A stretch of 64,000 bases of DNA from Deltaproteobacteria bacterium (lineage in GTDB: Bacteria > Desulfobacterota > Desulfomonilia > UBA1062). The translations under genes and the position numbers were made by a program. Location of the stretch: positions 1 to 64,000 of the forward strand of contig JAKPPU010000067.1 of the NCBI GenBank assembly GCA_029547185.1. Reading direction: 5' to 3'. Below the pieces are notes generated by a model, which was not told where the DNA came from, searched no databases, and was given only the letters and a program-made list of their open reading frames with translations. The first letter of the stretch is position 1; every line of letters starts with the position of its first letter. This document shows, in pieces, positions 8,659 through 18,366 of this stretch.

Positions 8659-9846
8659 CTACTTCACCAGGCAGACGAGCCCCTTGAGGTAGCTCGCCTC
8701 GGGGAAGTTCAGGGAAACGGGGTGGTCGGACGACTGGGTGAGCCAGTGGATGATGCTTGCCTCCCTGCCCGCATCGAGGGCGGCGTCGGAGACGATCTTC
8801 TGGAACAGGTCGCGTTCGATGAGGCCAGAGCACGAGAAGGTGAAGAGAATCCCGCCCGGTTTGAGGATCTTCAGGGCGAGCAGGTTGATGTCCTTGTATC
8901 CCCGGCTCGCCCGCATGATCTGGCCTTTTGATTCTGCAAACTTCGGAGGGTCGAGCACGATCAGGTCGAAGCTCCTACGCGAGTCGCGGAATCTCCTCAG
9001 CAGGGTGAACACGTCGGCTTCGATATTCTCCACAGAGCCCGGATCGAACCCGTTGATCAGGACGTTCCGCGCAGCCAGACCGAGTGCGCTCCCTGATGAG
9101 TCGACATTGACCGCATGCGATGCCCCTCCCTTGAGAGCGGCGATGGAAAAGCCCCCGGTATAGGAAAAGCAGTTGAGCACGTCCCGGCCCGAGGCGTATC
9201 GGGCAAGGCATGCCCGGTTGTCCCGCTGATCGAGATAGAACCCGGTCTTGTGCCCGTGCCTGACGTCGACGAGATACCGGCATCCATGCTCATGGATCTC
9301 TATGACCTCCGGCGGCTCTTCACCAGAGAGGCGCCCGACAGAGGGCGGCAGACCCTCCTTTGCCCGGACGTCCGCATCGGAGCGCTCGTAGATGCCCGTA
9401 CATGCCGTCAGCCTCTCCAGCCAGGAGACGACTGCATCCTTCCAGCGCTCTGCCCCTGCGGTGAGAAACTGGCATACGAGGAAGCGGTCATAGCGGTCCA
9501 CGATCAGTCCGGGCAGGCCGTCCGATTCCGAGTTGACGAGCCTGAAGGCATCCGCGGCCTGCTCGATACCGATTGCGCGCCTCGATTCGATTGACCTTGA
9601 GAGCCTGAGGCCGAAGAAGCCCGCAGAGACCTCTTCTTCGGGATCGAAGGTCCAGACCCGCACCCGTATCTGCGATTCGGGCGAGTATGCGCCCCTGGCG
9701 AGCCACCTGCCGTCGGGCGAGAGGATATCGACGGTCTCGCCCCGGCCAGGCTTCCCCCTGACCGTATCCACTGCGCCGGAGAAAACCCACGGGTGGTGCC
9801 GGGTGAGAGACTTCTCCCTCGATCCTTTGAGGATGACATCTGCCAT
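8659..9846 (-). CDS. rlmI: 23S rRNA (cytosine-C5) methyltransferase RlmI-like
   Basis: This 395-residue protein has an N-terminal PUA domain (about 1-75; LKGSREKSLTRHHPWVFSGAV) joined to a class I SAM-dependent methyltransferase. Motifs seen are DQRDNRACL, LNCFSYTGGFSIAAL (SAM site), and LDPPKFAESK (motif IV). The whole layout matches RlmI, which methylates C1962 of 23S rRNA. It stands alone, converging with the TumEA operon. No strong ribosome-binding site precedes the ATG. Confidence 0.88.
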   Translation of the reverse strand: MADVILKGSREKSLTRHHPWVFSGAVDTVRGKPGRGETVDILSPDGRWLARGAYSPESQIRVRVWTFDPEEEVSAGFFGLRLSRSIESRRAIGIEQAADAFRLVNSESDGLPGLIVDRYDRFLVCQFLTAGAERWKDAVVSWLERLTACTGIYERSDADVRAKEGLPPSVGRLSGEEPPEVIEIHEHGCRYLVDVRHGHKTGFYLDQRDNRACLARYASGRDVLNCFSYTGGFSIAALKGGASHAVNVDSSGSALGLAARNVLINGFDPGSVENIEADVFTLLRRFRDSRRSFDLIVLDPPKFAESKGQIMRASRGYKDINLLALKILKPGGILFTFSCSGLIERDLFQKIVSDAALDAGREASIIHWLTQSSDHPVSLNFPEASYLKGLVCLVK

Positions 9847-9935
9847 GAGTGTTATAAGAGACAGAATTCACCTGCCTCTACAAGAGGTATTTTCCGGACC
9901 GCCGCCTGCCGGGAAGACGCCCGAGAAGGCGGCAG

Positions 9936-11114
9936 TCAGCAGCGGTCGCGGTGGAGGACCTGGTCCTTCCAGCTCTCGGCCGGCTCCTTTCCCGGCTTCA
10001 TTCCGAAGAAGACTCGAAGGAACGGAAACCTCCTGACGAGGAAGTGGTAGAACGCCATGGTCGTCCCCATGGAGGAAACGAGCAGGAGCACGTATCGAGG
10101 AGATACACCGATATCGAACCGGACGATGAAGAGGCCCAAGACCAGGATGGGTATCTGATGGAAGATATAAACGGGAAGCACCGATTCCCGCAAGTAGGAA
10201 AACCAGCCGGTTGTATGATCAAGGTACCTCTTTGCGAATCCCAGCACGGCCACGGCGCAGCACCAGCTCGCTATCGAGCCCATGAAGGCAAAGGCCTGGG
10301 GCGTCAGGCTCGATGTCAGCATCTTCATGGACAGGAACAGGGATACGCCGATGATGCCTGCATGCCAGGCCTCCTGGTGTATCGCACGCTCGTATGCACT
10401 GTAACGGGAAACCATGAAGCCGATGATGAAATAGACAAAAACGTAGGCAACTCCGGCCCAGGTACTGAAAAAACCCTCCGTCCCCGAACGGGGCGGACCC
10501 ATCCATGCCTGCAGGAACGAGAGAGGGATGATGGGGAAATAAACCCACACCCGGCTGATCTTCAGAGGCGTCACCTTCTTCTTGAGCATCCATGAAAAGA
10601 ACGGCCAGGACAGGAGCGTGAAGGCAAGAAGCATGGGCAGAAGCCACAGGTGAGACCATGCATGGACGCAGGGATTGGTAAAACAGTCCGGCAGGAAGTC
10701 GAGGTACGACCTCGGCCCCGGTCCACCCGGCCTGCCTCCCTGGATGCCTATATAGGATCGATCGATCAATCCCAGGTAGGCGATGAGCGGCCACGTGAGG
10801 ATGCACCCGGTTGCGAAGGGGATGACGAGCCGGTACATCCGCTCCTTCATGGAATCGATCCCTGCCCTCTGCTGCAGGGAATTCTTTCTGGACCATCCCG
10901 AGATGAGAAAGATGAGCGGCACATACCATTGAGAGAGATAAAAGCCGATGCCGTTCACGTATTCCGGAAGTCCGCTGCCCTTTGCTCCCTGGGGCGGACC
11001 TGCACCGAACACCCATACCGCCTGGAAGATAAAAAAGGAGTAGACCGCAAATATCCGAAGCCAGTCTATATCAGGGCGCCTGATCGGGGTAAGGGCGGCA
11101 GCCTGCTGGTTCAT
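9936..11114 (-). CDS. Acyltransferase family 3 membrane protein
   Basis: This 392-residue integral membrane protein has about ten hydrophobic helices. The N-terminal motif RRPDIDWLRIFAVYSFFIFQA resembles the family's RxxxLDxLRxxA/H start. The next helix pair (YLSQWYVPLIFLISGWSRKNSL then RMYRLVIPFATGCIL) contains the SGxS-like and RxxRLxxP motifs of acyltransferase-3/MdoC-like proteins. These O-acylate surface glycans, lipids or small molecules; the acceptor is unknown. The C-terminus ends in a proline- and basic-rich cytoplasmic tail. It has no clear partner. Confidence 0.75.
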   Translation of the reverse strand: MNQQAAALTPIRRPDIDWLRIFAVYSFFIFQAVWVFGAGPPQGAKGSGLPEYVNGIGFYLSQWYVPLIFLISGWSRKNSLQQRAGIDSMKERMYRLVIPFATGCILTWPLIAYLGLIDRSYIGIQGGRPGGPGPRSYLDFLPDCFTNPCVHAWSHLWLLPMLLAFTLLSWPFFSWMLKKKVTPLKISRVWVYFPIIPLSFLQAWMGPPRSGTEGFFSTWAGVAYVFVYFIIGFMVSRYSAYERAIHQEAWHAGIIGVSLFLSMKMLTSSLTPQAFAFMGSIASWCCAVAVLGFAKRYLDHTTGWFSYLRESVLPVYIFHQIPILVLGLFIVRFDIGVSPRYVLLLVSSMGTTMAFYHFLVRRFPFLRVFFGMKPGKEPAESWKDQVLHRDRC

Positions 11115-11741
11115 GGGTCCCCTTTTTCATCAATCGAATAAATACCGGGCTGACGGAGGAATCGATCCCCTGGATGCAATCCCTGCCGATACGCTGCCGC
11201 GGAGCTACTCTCCCGTCCCCGGTTGCTCCTGATGTTTCATGGAGCTTGCCGGGCGTATGCTGCCCATCCAGAGGAAATACAGCTCTGTGCCTTTTCTCTG
11301 CAGACCCTCCTGCAGACTCGTCCCCTCAAAAGAACCTCGATTTCCAATATGGGCCGAATTTCCTGTTCATGATGGCCCCTAAAGAGTCGGGATATATCTT
11401 TTTCCAGGCAGGCCATTTCCTTACCTTCATCTTATCTGAATTCTTCAAGCTGAAAGCGCGTTCCATCCTCATTCTTTCCACAAGCATACCTCCGCGGATT
11501 CTGCCGTTTCCGCATTTCTCAAGGGACATATCTGCTCTTGGCAGTCCCATGCAAAGGGCTCCCGACAGCGTAGTACGAGCCGGTGAGCGAACGGGTAAGG
11601 CTTTTTGCAGCATGAGTTTCGACCTCGTGTACAGGGGATCAGACTCATTTACCGTGCAGAAGAAGCTCCCATCTACTTATAATATGGTTGTGCGATGCGA
11701 TATCTCAACGCTTTGGAAGAGTGGGGCCCCGGGAAGAAAAT
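11115..11741. other. Intergenic stretch without a convincing gene
   Basis: No frame here has family-like content. A 95-codon minus-strand frame (11326-11613) is rich in Arg, Lys and Met and resembles nothing recognised; it could be a decayed gene. No terminator, repeat or RNA structure stood out. Confidence 0.5.
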
Positions 11742-13898
11742 TTACCTGTCCGTCTTCGCTTTTCCGTGTCCTTTTGTGCGCAGCGTCAACGAGATCCGCC
11801 TTCGCTTTACATCCACATCGAGCACCTTCACCCTCACCTTCTGGTTCACCTTGACAACATCGGAAGGGTCCTTGACGAAACGGTCTGCGAGCTGGCTGAT
11901 GTGCACGAGTCCGTCCTGGTGCACGCCGATATCCACGAATGCCCCGAAATTGGTGACGTTCGTTACAATACCCGGCAGCTCCATACCCTCTCTCACATCC
12001 TCGATGCCGTTCACGCCTTCGGCAAAACTGAAGACCTCGAAGGTCTCTCTCGGATCCCTGCCCGGCTTGTCGAGCTCGGCCATGATATCCTGCAGGGTGG
12101 GCATGCCGACCGAGTCGTCGATATAGCGCTTCAGATCGATTCTCTTCCTCAAATCCCTGTCTCTCATGAGGTCGGCAAGAGAGGCGCCCACGTCCGCTGC
12201 CATGCGCTCGACCAGGCCGTAGCGCTCCGGATGAACGGCGCTCGCATCGAGCGGGCATACCCCGTCCCGGATGCGCAGAAAGCCCGCTGCCTGCTCGAAT
12301 GCCCTCGAACCCAGGCGGGGAACCTTCCGGAGCTCGTCCCTGCTTTTGAAGGGGCCGTTCTCGTTCCGGCAGGAGACGATGTTGCCGGCCAGGGCAGGCC
12401 CCAGTCCGGATACATAGGTGAGCAGCTCGACGCTTGCGGTATTGACCTCGACGCCGACGGCATTGACGCAGCTCTCGACCACGTCATCGAGCTTGCGCTT
12501 GAGCTTGCCCTGGTCGACATCGTGCTGGTACTGCCCCACGCCGATTGCCTTGGGGTCGATCTTGACGAGCTCGGCCAGCGGGTCCATGAGCCTCCTTCCG
12601 ATGGAGACCGCACCGCGCACCGTCACGTCCTTATCAGGAAACTCCCGGCGTGCCGCCTCGGAGGCCGAATAGACCGAGGCGCCGCTTTCATTGACCATGA
12701 TGACGGGAATCTGCAGGCCGAGCCCTGCGACGAAGGCTTCAGTCTCTCTGCCCGCCGTCCCGTTCCCGACGGCAACCGCCTCGATCCCGTACTGCCCGAC
12801 CATGCTCTTCACCGCCTTGGCGGCTTCCTCTGCACGGCCGCCCGAGAACGCGGGAAAAATCACGTCATGGTGCAGGAGCATCCCCTGCGCATCGAGGCAC
12901 ACGACCTTGCACCCCGTGCGGAACCCCGGGTCTATCGCGAGCACCCTCCTGCGGCCGAGAGGAGGCGCCATGAGGAGCTCTCTGAGGTTCTTCGCGAAGA
13001 CCCTGATAGCCTCGTCGTCGGCCCTGTCCTTGAGCACGCCCTTGATCTCGTTTTCCATCGAGGGACCGAGCAGCCTCTTGTAGCCGTCCGTGCACGCGAG
13101 CCGCACCTGCTCGGTGCATGGGCTGTTCTTCTTGCACACGTGCCTTTCGATGAGTGATAAGGCCCTGTCCTCCCCGGGCCTGATGGAGAGCTTCAAAAAC
13201 GCCTCCCTGTTGCCCCGGAAAATGGCCAGGATCCGGTGGCTCGGGGCCTTCGAAGCCGGTTCCTGCCAGTGGAAGTAGTCGCGGTACGTGGAGGCCTCCT
13301 CCTCTGCACCGGTGTAAACCTCTGATGTGAGGACGGCCTCCTTCTCGAACAGGGCCCTCATGAAAGCCCGTACATCCGCATCTTCCGAGACGCGCTCGGC
13401 AATGATGTCCCGCGCCCCTGCCAGGGCATCCTCGGGAGTCTCGACCCCCTTGCCGGGATCGACGAAGGAGCAGGCCTCCTTCACGGGATCGATGCCCTGC
13501 TCCTGGGAGAAGATGAGGTCGGCAAGGGGCTGCAGTCCCTTTTCCCGGGCGATGACGGCGCGCGTCCTCCGCTTGGGCCGGTAGGGCAGATAGATGTCCT
13601 CCAGCTCGGCCATGGTCTGCGCAGACTTCACGGCCTGCTCGAGCTCTTCGGTGAGCACGCCCTGCTCGGTCATGGACTTCAGGATCGCTTCCCTCCTGAC
13701 ATCGAGGAGCTCGAGCTCCTTGAGCCGGTCCCGTACGGCGGTGATCGCCACCTCGTCGAGCGACCCGGTGGCCTCTTTGCGGTAGCGGGCGATGAAGGGG
13801 ATCGTCGATCCTTCCTCGAGGAGGCCGGCGACGGCCCTTACCTGGGAGGGCTTAATCTTCAGCTCGCCGGCAATTATCGGAAAGTATGCTTCGTTCAT
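11742..13898 (-). CDS. tex: Tex-family RNA-binding transcription accessory protein
   Basis: This 718-residue protein has the complete Tex layout: an N-terminal helical domain (IKPSQVRAVAGLLEEGSTIPFIARYRKE), an RNase H-like YqgF domain (LAIDPGFRTGCKVV), helix-hairpin-helix repeats (LTYVSGLGPALAGNIV), and a C-terminal S1 domain (GIVTNVTNFGAFVDIGVHQDGLVH, about 635-705). Tex binds nucleic acid and acts with RNA polymerase/ribosomes in transcription-translation coupling and RNA turnover. Length and motif order are normal. It is a single gene, divergent from the M15 peptidase. Confidence 0.93.
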   Translation of the reverse strand: MNEAYFPIIAGELKIKPSQVRAVAGLLEEGSTIPFIARYRKEATGSLDEVAITAVRDRLKELELLDVRREAILKSMTEQGVLTEELEQAVKSAQTMAELEDIYLPYRPKRRTRAVIAREKGLQPLADLIFSQEQGIDPVKEACSFVDPGKGVETPEDALAGARDIIAERVSEDADVRAFMRALFEKEAVLTSEVYTGAEEEASTYRDYFHWQEPASKAPSHRILAIFRGNREAFLKLSIRPGEDRALSLIERHVCKKNSPCTEQVRLACTDGYKRLLGPSMENEIKGVLKDRADDEAIRVFAKNLRELLMAPPLGRRRVLAIDPGFRTGCKVVCLDAQGMLLHHDVIFPAFSGGRAEEAAKAVKSMVGQYGIEAVAVGNGTAGRETEAFVAGLGLQIPVIMVNESGASVYSASEAARREFPDKDVTVRGAVSIGRRLMDPLAELVKIDPKAIGVGQYQHDVDQGKLKRKLDDVVESCVNAVGVEVNTASVELLTYVSGLGPALAGNIVSCRNENGPFKSRDELRKVPRLGSRAFEQAAGFLRIRDGVCPLDASAVHPERYGLVERMAADVGASLADLMRDRDLRKRIDLKRYIDDSVGMPTLQDIMAELDKPGRDPRETFEVFSFAEGVNGIEDVREGMELPGIVTNVTNFGAFVDIGVHQDGLVHISQLADRFVKDPSDVVKVNQKVRVKVLDVDVKRRRISLTLRTKGHGKAKTDR

Positions 13899-13994
13899 TA
13901 CGATCCTCTATCTTTTTCGATCGATTGCTGTCAATGACCTGCACCCGAGAAAAGACTTCATTATCCGGACAGGATCATGTAACGAAAAGGCATC

Positions 13995-14924
13995 ATGGCA
14001 AGACACATCATCCTGGCTGCTCTCATACTCCTCATGAGCTGCTCCTGCACGGCGGCATCGTCTGCCGTTTCCGCACGGACGGAACCGAAGCGGGGAACGG
14101 CACCCGTCCCGGCACCCGGACCGGCAGGAGAAGACAAAGCTGCCCTGGCGCAGCGCTATATCAGGGCATATCCCGATTTTTTCGTCGCCTATAAGGGCGG
14201 ATACCTCGTCACGAAAGACGGCGGGAGGATACTGTTCGACGATGGAAAGGCAAAAGATTTCGACGGAATGATCGTGGATACCGCGGTCGGAGACGATGCC
14301 TTCGACCCGGAGGACGCCCTTCATTGGGACTACCCGGCAGGGGAAGACATCCCGACTCCGGAGAAGCCGCCCGTGGGAGATCCTGGCCGCATCCGTCCGG
14401 CTGCAGTGTTCGAGTACATGTACGGGTCTACGGCAGCGGAACGCAAGGGCGCAATGCGCGATGTGCAGTGGGTAGACACCATCGGCGGCAAACCGAAGAA
14501 GATCAGGGTAACGACCGTCAACGGTGTGGACAAGGCCCTCACAAGGGTCTCCCATGAGATCATGAATCTCCCGGACGACAAGAAGAAGGCCCTCGAGGGA
14601 ATCGTGTACCGCGTCGAAGGCCCGTACGGATACTACGAGAGGCCCGTACGGGACTTCCCCGGCCGGACATCGGGACATGCCTACGGGATCGCGGTCGACA
14701 TCAACGGCGATCTTGCATATTTCGCAGGCGGCCATAAGGGCGAGCCGTACCTCTACCGGAACAACGTCCCGCGGTTCCTCGTGGAGATATTCGAGAAAAA
14801 CGGCTTCATCTGGGGAGGCAGGTGGCACAGCTACGATGCCATGCACTTCGAGTACCGGCCCGAGCTGCTCATGAACGGTCAGTCTTCGAGGAGGTCGGAT
14901 TCTTCGGTGAACTGTCCGAGGTAG
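13995..14924 (+). CDS. Exported M15-type peptidase (D,D-carboxypeptidase/endolysin fold)
   Basis: This 309-residue protein has an N-terminal signal (ILAALILLMSCSCTA; Cys could be lipidated). The C-terminal third carries the M15 zinc motifs: SGHAYGIAVDI supplies His and Asp ligands, and the GGRWHSYDAMHFEY segment supplies the catalytic Asp and third His. M15 enzymes cut D-Ala or Ala-Glu bonds in peptidoglycan peptides. A proline-rich linker follows the signal. Its 3' end overlaps the convergent Crp/Fnr gene by 46 bases. Confidence 0.78.
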   Translation: MARHIILAALILLMSCSCTAASSAVSARTEPKRGTAPVPAPGPAGEDKAALAQRYIRAYPDFFVAYKGGYLVTKDGGRILFDDGKAKDFDGMIVDTAVGDDAFDPEDALHWDYPAGEDIPTPEKPPVGDPGRIRPAAVFEYMYGSTAAERKGAMRDVQWVDTIGGKPKKIRVTTVNGVDKALTRVSHEIMNLPDDKKKALEGIVYRVEGPYGYYERPVRDFPGRTSGHAYGIAVDINGDLAYFAGGHKGEPYLYRNNVPRFLVEIFEKNGFIWGGRWHSYDAMHFEYRPELLMNGQSSRRSDSSVNCPR

Positions 14925-15571
14925 TCCTTTTTGACCTTGAGGGTCCGGCTGTCCCAGGAGATGATGCCCCTTCCCTTGAGCCGGTCGATCAGGCGGGACA
15001 GGGTCTCGGGGATGGTGCCGATGGCCGATGCGATGTCCTTCTTCGTCATGTCGATATCGTACTCGCTCCTGATGCCGTAGTGCTCGATGAGGAACCGGAA
15101 GAAGCGCTCTTCGACATCGAAGCTCGTGAGGTAGATGATCCTGTCCGTCAGGTAGCGCTGCTTGTGCATGAGGGTAGCGATGAACTCGTTCCGGAAGCGC
15201 TCCTCGTCGAGGAGCTTCAAAAACGGCTCCCTCGGGATATGGACCACGAGAGACTGCGCCATCGTGACTGCGCTCACCGGATACTCGTTCCTCTCGAACA
15301 GGATCACCTCGGCGAAGATGGAGCCCGGCCCCTGGAGCCTCAGGACCGTCTCCTGCCCGGCAGGTGATGTCTTGTAGACCTTGACCGTCCCTGAAGCCAG
15401 GTAGAAGAAGTTGTTCCCCTTGTCGCCTTCGAGGAACAGGATCCCGTTTTTCGGGTATTCCACGAGGCGGCAGTACCGCGCGATCATCTGAAGGGACCCG
15501 TCGCTCAAGGAAGGAAACGCGTCTTTGAGAATACGTTTAAGCTCCACCACTTTCTCCCGTTCTGGTTTCAT
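14879..15571 (-). CDS. hcpR: Crp/Fnr-family regulator, probable HcpR
   Basis: This 230-residue protein has a cyclic-nucleotide-binding-like effector domain (about 25-125; EYPKNGILFLEGDKGNNFFYLASG) and a C-terminal HTH_Crp domain (TKKDIASAIGTIPETLSRLIDRLKGRGII). No Fe-S cysteine cluster of the Fnr kind is visible. It is divergent from hcp, and an inverted repeat typical of this family lies between them, so it is most likely HcpR, the nitrosative-stress regulator that controls hcp in many anaerobes. The name rests on context. Its end overlaps the M15 gene. Confidence 0.8.
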   Translation of the reverse strand: MKPEREKVVELKRILKDAFPSLSDGSLQMIARYCRLVEYPKNGILFLEGDKGNNFFYLASGTVKVYKTSPAGQETVLRLQGPGSIFAEVILFERNEYPVSAVTMAQSLVVHIPREPFLKLLDEERFRNEFIATLMHKQRYLTDRIIYLTSFDVEERFFRFLIEHYGIRSEYDIDMTKKDIASAIGTIPETLSRLIDRLKGRGIISWDSRTLKVKKDYLGQFTEESDLLED

Positions 15572-15631
15572 GAAACCCGTTCACAGGGCTTATACGATCC
15601 TGTCAAACAAAATGAAATTATTTTTCGAAAT

Positions 15632-15645
15632 TTGACCTAAGTCAA
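15632..15645 (+). promoter_or_regulatory. Crp/Fnr (HcpR)-type operator
   Basis: TTGAC-CTAA-GTCAA is a perfect dyad (5-bp arms, 4-bp spacer) located 59 bases before the hcp start and in the space shared with the regulator gene. The form matches the TTGAC...GTCAA sites bound by HcpR-like Crp/Fnr proteins. Confidence 0.75.
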
Positions 15646-15703
15646 GTATCCACTTATTACAAAGGTGATATCCAGATGTGTATCAAATCAAAAGGAGGAA
15701 GTC

Positions 15704-17332
15704 ATGATGTTCTGTTACCAGTGCCAGGAGACGGCGAAAAACACCGGCTGTACGGTGAGAGGTGTCTGCGGCAAGCAGGAGGATACCGCCAATCTGCAGG
15801 ACCTTCTACTTTTCTGTCTCAAGGGGCTTGCCGTATGCGTACGGCAGTCGGGCTCAAAGGCCGACCTGAACCGGCTGGGCAGGTTTGCAGTGAAAGCCAT
15901 GTTCTCGACCATTACGAACGTGAACTTCGACAACGACCGGATCACGGCCCTGATCCGCGAGACGCTCGCACTCCGCGACGGGCTGAAGAAATCGGCAGGC
16001 CTCTCGATAACCTCGCCGGATGCAGCGGTCTGGTTTTCGGATGACGAAAACGAATTCAGAAACAAGGCGGCCTCGGTAGGAATCCTCTCCACCGAAAACG
16101 AGGACATCCGGTCCCTGCGCTCGCTCCTCGCCTTCGGGATGAAGGGCATATCCGCCTATTCGGACCATGCGGCCATCCTCGGCTATGAAGACCCGGCGAT
16201 CTACGAATTCCTGTTCAAGGGTCTCGAGGCGACGACAAAGGACTTAAGCGCTGACGAACTCGTCGGCCTCGTCATGGAGTGCGGGCAGACGGCCGTGAAG
16301 ACCATTGCCCTGCTCGACAAGGCGAACACGGAGACCTACGGGAATCCCGAGATCACGAAGGTGAGCATCGGGGTGCGCACGAACCCGGGCATCCTCATCT
16401 CCGGGCACGACCTCAAGGACATGGAGGAGCTCCTCAGGCAGACCGAGGGCACGGGCGTGGATGTCTACACCCACAGCGAGATGCTGCCGGCCAATTACTA
16501 TCCGGCCTTCAAGAAATATACCCATCTGGCCGGCAACTACGGCAATGCCTGGTGGAAGCAGAACGAGGAGTTCGAGCTCTTCTCCGGCCCCATCCTCATG
16601 ACCACGAACTGCATCATCCCGGTCAAGGACTCCTACAAGGACCGGATCTTCACCACCGGCATGGCAGGCTACCCCGGGGTCAAGCACATACCCGAGCCGG
16701 CGGACGGGAAGGCAAAAGATTTTTCTGAAATCATCGCCCTTGCGAAAAAATGCAAGCCGCCCGTCGAGATCGAAAAGGGCGAGATCGTCGGCGGATTCGC
16801 CCACGACCAGGTCATGAAGCTCGCGGACAAGGTGGTCGAGGCGGTGAAGAGCGGCGCGATCAAGCGCTTCGTGGTCATGGCAGGCTGCGACGGCAGGTTC
16901 AAGGCGAGGAGCTACTTCAGTGAAGTGGCCGAGGCCCTGCCCAAGGACACGGTGATCCTGACCGCAGGCTGCGCCAAGTATCGCTACAACAAGCTGAACC
17001 TCGGCGATATCGGAGGCATCCCCCGGGTGCTCGACGCAGGGCAGTGCAACGACTCCTACTCCCTCGCCGTCATAGCGCTCAAGCTCAAGGAGGTCTTCGG
17101 CCTGGAAGACATCAACGACCTGCCGGTCTCCTACGACATCGGCTGGTACGAGCAGAAGGCCGTAGCCGTGCTTCTCGCCCTGCTGGCGCTCGGCGTGAAG
17201 CATATCCGCCTGGGCCCCACCCTTCCCGGCTTCCTCTCGCCGAATGTCGCCAGGATCCTCGTCGATACCTTCGACATAAAGCAAATCGACGATGTCGAGA
17301 GCGACGTGGCTGCCATCGTGGAAGGAAGATAG
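15704..17332 (+). CDS. hcp: Hybrid cluster protein (hydroxylamine reductase / NO reductase)
   Basis: This 542-residue protein begins [16 protein letters not shown]. The N-terminal cluster ligands are C4, C7, C16 and C22, the compact spacing (C-x2-C-x8-C-x5-C) of class I Hcp from strict anaerobes. Downstream cysteines of the hybrid 4Fe-2S-2O cluster are visible in [34 protein letters not shown] and LDAGQCND. Hcp reduces hydroxylamine and nitric oxide and is linked to S-nitrosylation. ATG 15704 is chosen because AAAGGAGGAA ends three bases before it. It is divergent from the HcpR-like gene and followed by a ferredoxin. Confidence 0.95.
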   Translation: MMFCYQCQETAKNTGCTVRGVCGKQEDTANLQDLLLFCLKGLAVCVRQSGSKADLNRLGRFAVKAMFSTITNVNFDNDRITALIRETLALRDGLKKSAGLSITSPDAAVWFSDDENEFRNKAASVGILSTENEDIRSLRSLLAFGMKGISAYSDHAAILGYEDPAIYEFLFKGLEATTKDLSADELVGLVMECGQTAVKTIALLDKANTETYGNPEITKVSIGVRTNPGILISGHDLKDMEELLRQTEGTGVDVYTHSEMLPANYYPAFKKYTHLAGNYGNAWWKQNEEFELFSGPILMTTNCIIPVKDSYKDRIFTTGMAGYPGVKHIPEPADGKAKDFSEIIALAKKCKPPVEIEKGEIVGGFAHDQVMKLADKVVEAVKSGAIKRFVVMAGCDGRFKARSYFSEVAEALPKDTVILTAGCAKYRYNKLNLGDIGGIPRVLDAGQCNDSYSLAVIALKLKEVFGLEDINDLPVSYDIGWYEQKAVAVLLALLALGVKHIRLGPTLPGFLSPNVARILVDTFDIKQIDDVESDVAAIVEGR

Positions 17333-17351
17333 CACAGCGACGCATCACCCT

Positions 17352-17381
17352 GCCCTCTCGCCGACAAACCGGCGAGAGGGC
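17352..17381 (+). terminator. 12-bp hairpin between hcp and its ferredoxin
   Basis: GCCCTCTCGCCG (17352-17363) and CGGCGAGAGGGC (17370-17381) form a perfect stem with a 6-base loop. There is no U-run, so it could be a partial terminator or a transcript-stabilising hairpin that sets the hcp:ferredoxin ratio. Confidence 0.55.
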
Positions 17382-17445
17382 GTATTGAGGCATCTGGCAT
17401 GACTTGAGTGAGAAAGCGGACGACATGCAGACAAGGAGAAATGAG

Positions 17446-18198
17446 ATGAAGAGAAAGATAATCGAGATCGATGAAGCGCTGTGCAACGGCTGCGGAAACT
17501 GCATAACGGCATGCGCAGAGGGTGCGCTCCAGCTGATAGAAGGCAAGGCCAGACTGGTGAGCGACGTCTACTGCGACGGCCTGGGCGCCTGTATCGGCGA
17601 ATGCCCGACCGGCGCGCTTACGGTCGTGGAGCGCGAGGCCCCTGCCTTTGACGAAGAGGCCGCTGCAAGACATGTGAAGGAAGGGAAGGAAGAGAAGGAA
17701 ACCGGGAACATCGGGACGCTCGCCTGCGGCTGCCCCGGGGCTGCCGCCATGACATTCGATACCGGGGATGCACCTGCAGATACCGTCTCTGCCAGGTCGG
17801 CCCTCTCCCATTTCCCGGTCAAGCTCCAGCTCATCCATCCGCAGGCGCCCTATCTGAAGGGTGCGGACCTGCTGCTCATGGCCGACTGCTGCGCCCTGTG
17901 CTATCCGGGCCTTCACCAGAACCTGCTCAGGGGAAAGGCCGTAGCGATGGGATGCCCCAAGCTCGACGACCTGAACGCACATATCGGGAAGCTCGTCCAG
18001 ATCGTCCGCTCCGGCGGGATCAGGAGCATCACCGTGGTCCACATGGAGGTGCCCTGCTGCAGCGGGTTTGTGCAGGCGGCCAGGCTCGCGCTCCGGCAGG
18101 CCGGTGCAGATCTGCCTTTGAGGCACATCACGATCAGCCGGAGGGGAGAGATCCTCGAGCAGGGGGCAGTCGATACCTGTGCATGCTGCTCTGCATAA
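17446..18198 (+). CDS. Two-cluster ferredoxin-type protein associated with Hcp
   Basis: This 250-residue protein has an N-terminal double 4Fe-4S domain: CNGCGNCITAC and CDGLGACIGEC. The roughly 180-residue extension has further cysteines (LACGCPG, MADCCALCYPG, CCSGF, CACCSA), reminiscent of iron-sulfur flavoprotein-adjacent 'ATP-binding/4Fe-4S' proteins found next to hcp. It probably delivers electrons to Hcp. ATG 17446 follows AAGGAGAA at good spacing and is preferred to the in-frame codon at 17404. The C-terminal domain has no reaction that can be assigned. Confidence 0.75.
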   Translation: MKRKIIEIDEALCNGCGNCITACAEGALQLIEGKARLVSDVYCDGLGACIGECPTGALTVVEREAPAFDEEAAARHVKEGKEEKETGNIGTLACGCPGAAAMTFDTGDAPADTVSARSALSHFPVKLQLIHPQAPYLKGADLLLMADCCALCYPGLHQNLLRGKAVAMGCPKLDDLNAHIGKLVQIVRSGGIRSITVVHMEVPCCSGFVQAARLALRQAGADLPLRHITISRRGEILEQGAVDTCACCSA

Positions 18199-18366
18199 GG
18201 CAGGGCAGCACGGCTGCATCCTGCTCATGTGAAGGGAGAAGTTCCCGGCAGACAGCTCCATGCTGTGTTCGCCGCGCTGTTGCGAACGACGAGTGGCAAC
18301 CTCAACAGGCCGCGGCGCGAGACTGCCTCGACGCACCCGGTCCCTCGCGACGGCACCCTGCCGGCA

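Noticed and set aside
9853-9864. TATAAGAGACAG resembles the end of a transposase mosaic end used in sequencing libraries
   Set aside because: Only 12 bases match and the longer end sequence is interrupted; the flanks read as a normal gene border, so a chance match is more likely. Raw reads would settle it.
11326-11613. 95-codon minus-strand frame in the acyltransferase-tex gap
   Set aside because: Basic, Met-rich product with no recognisable domain and no clear ribosome-binding site.
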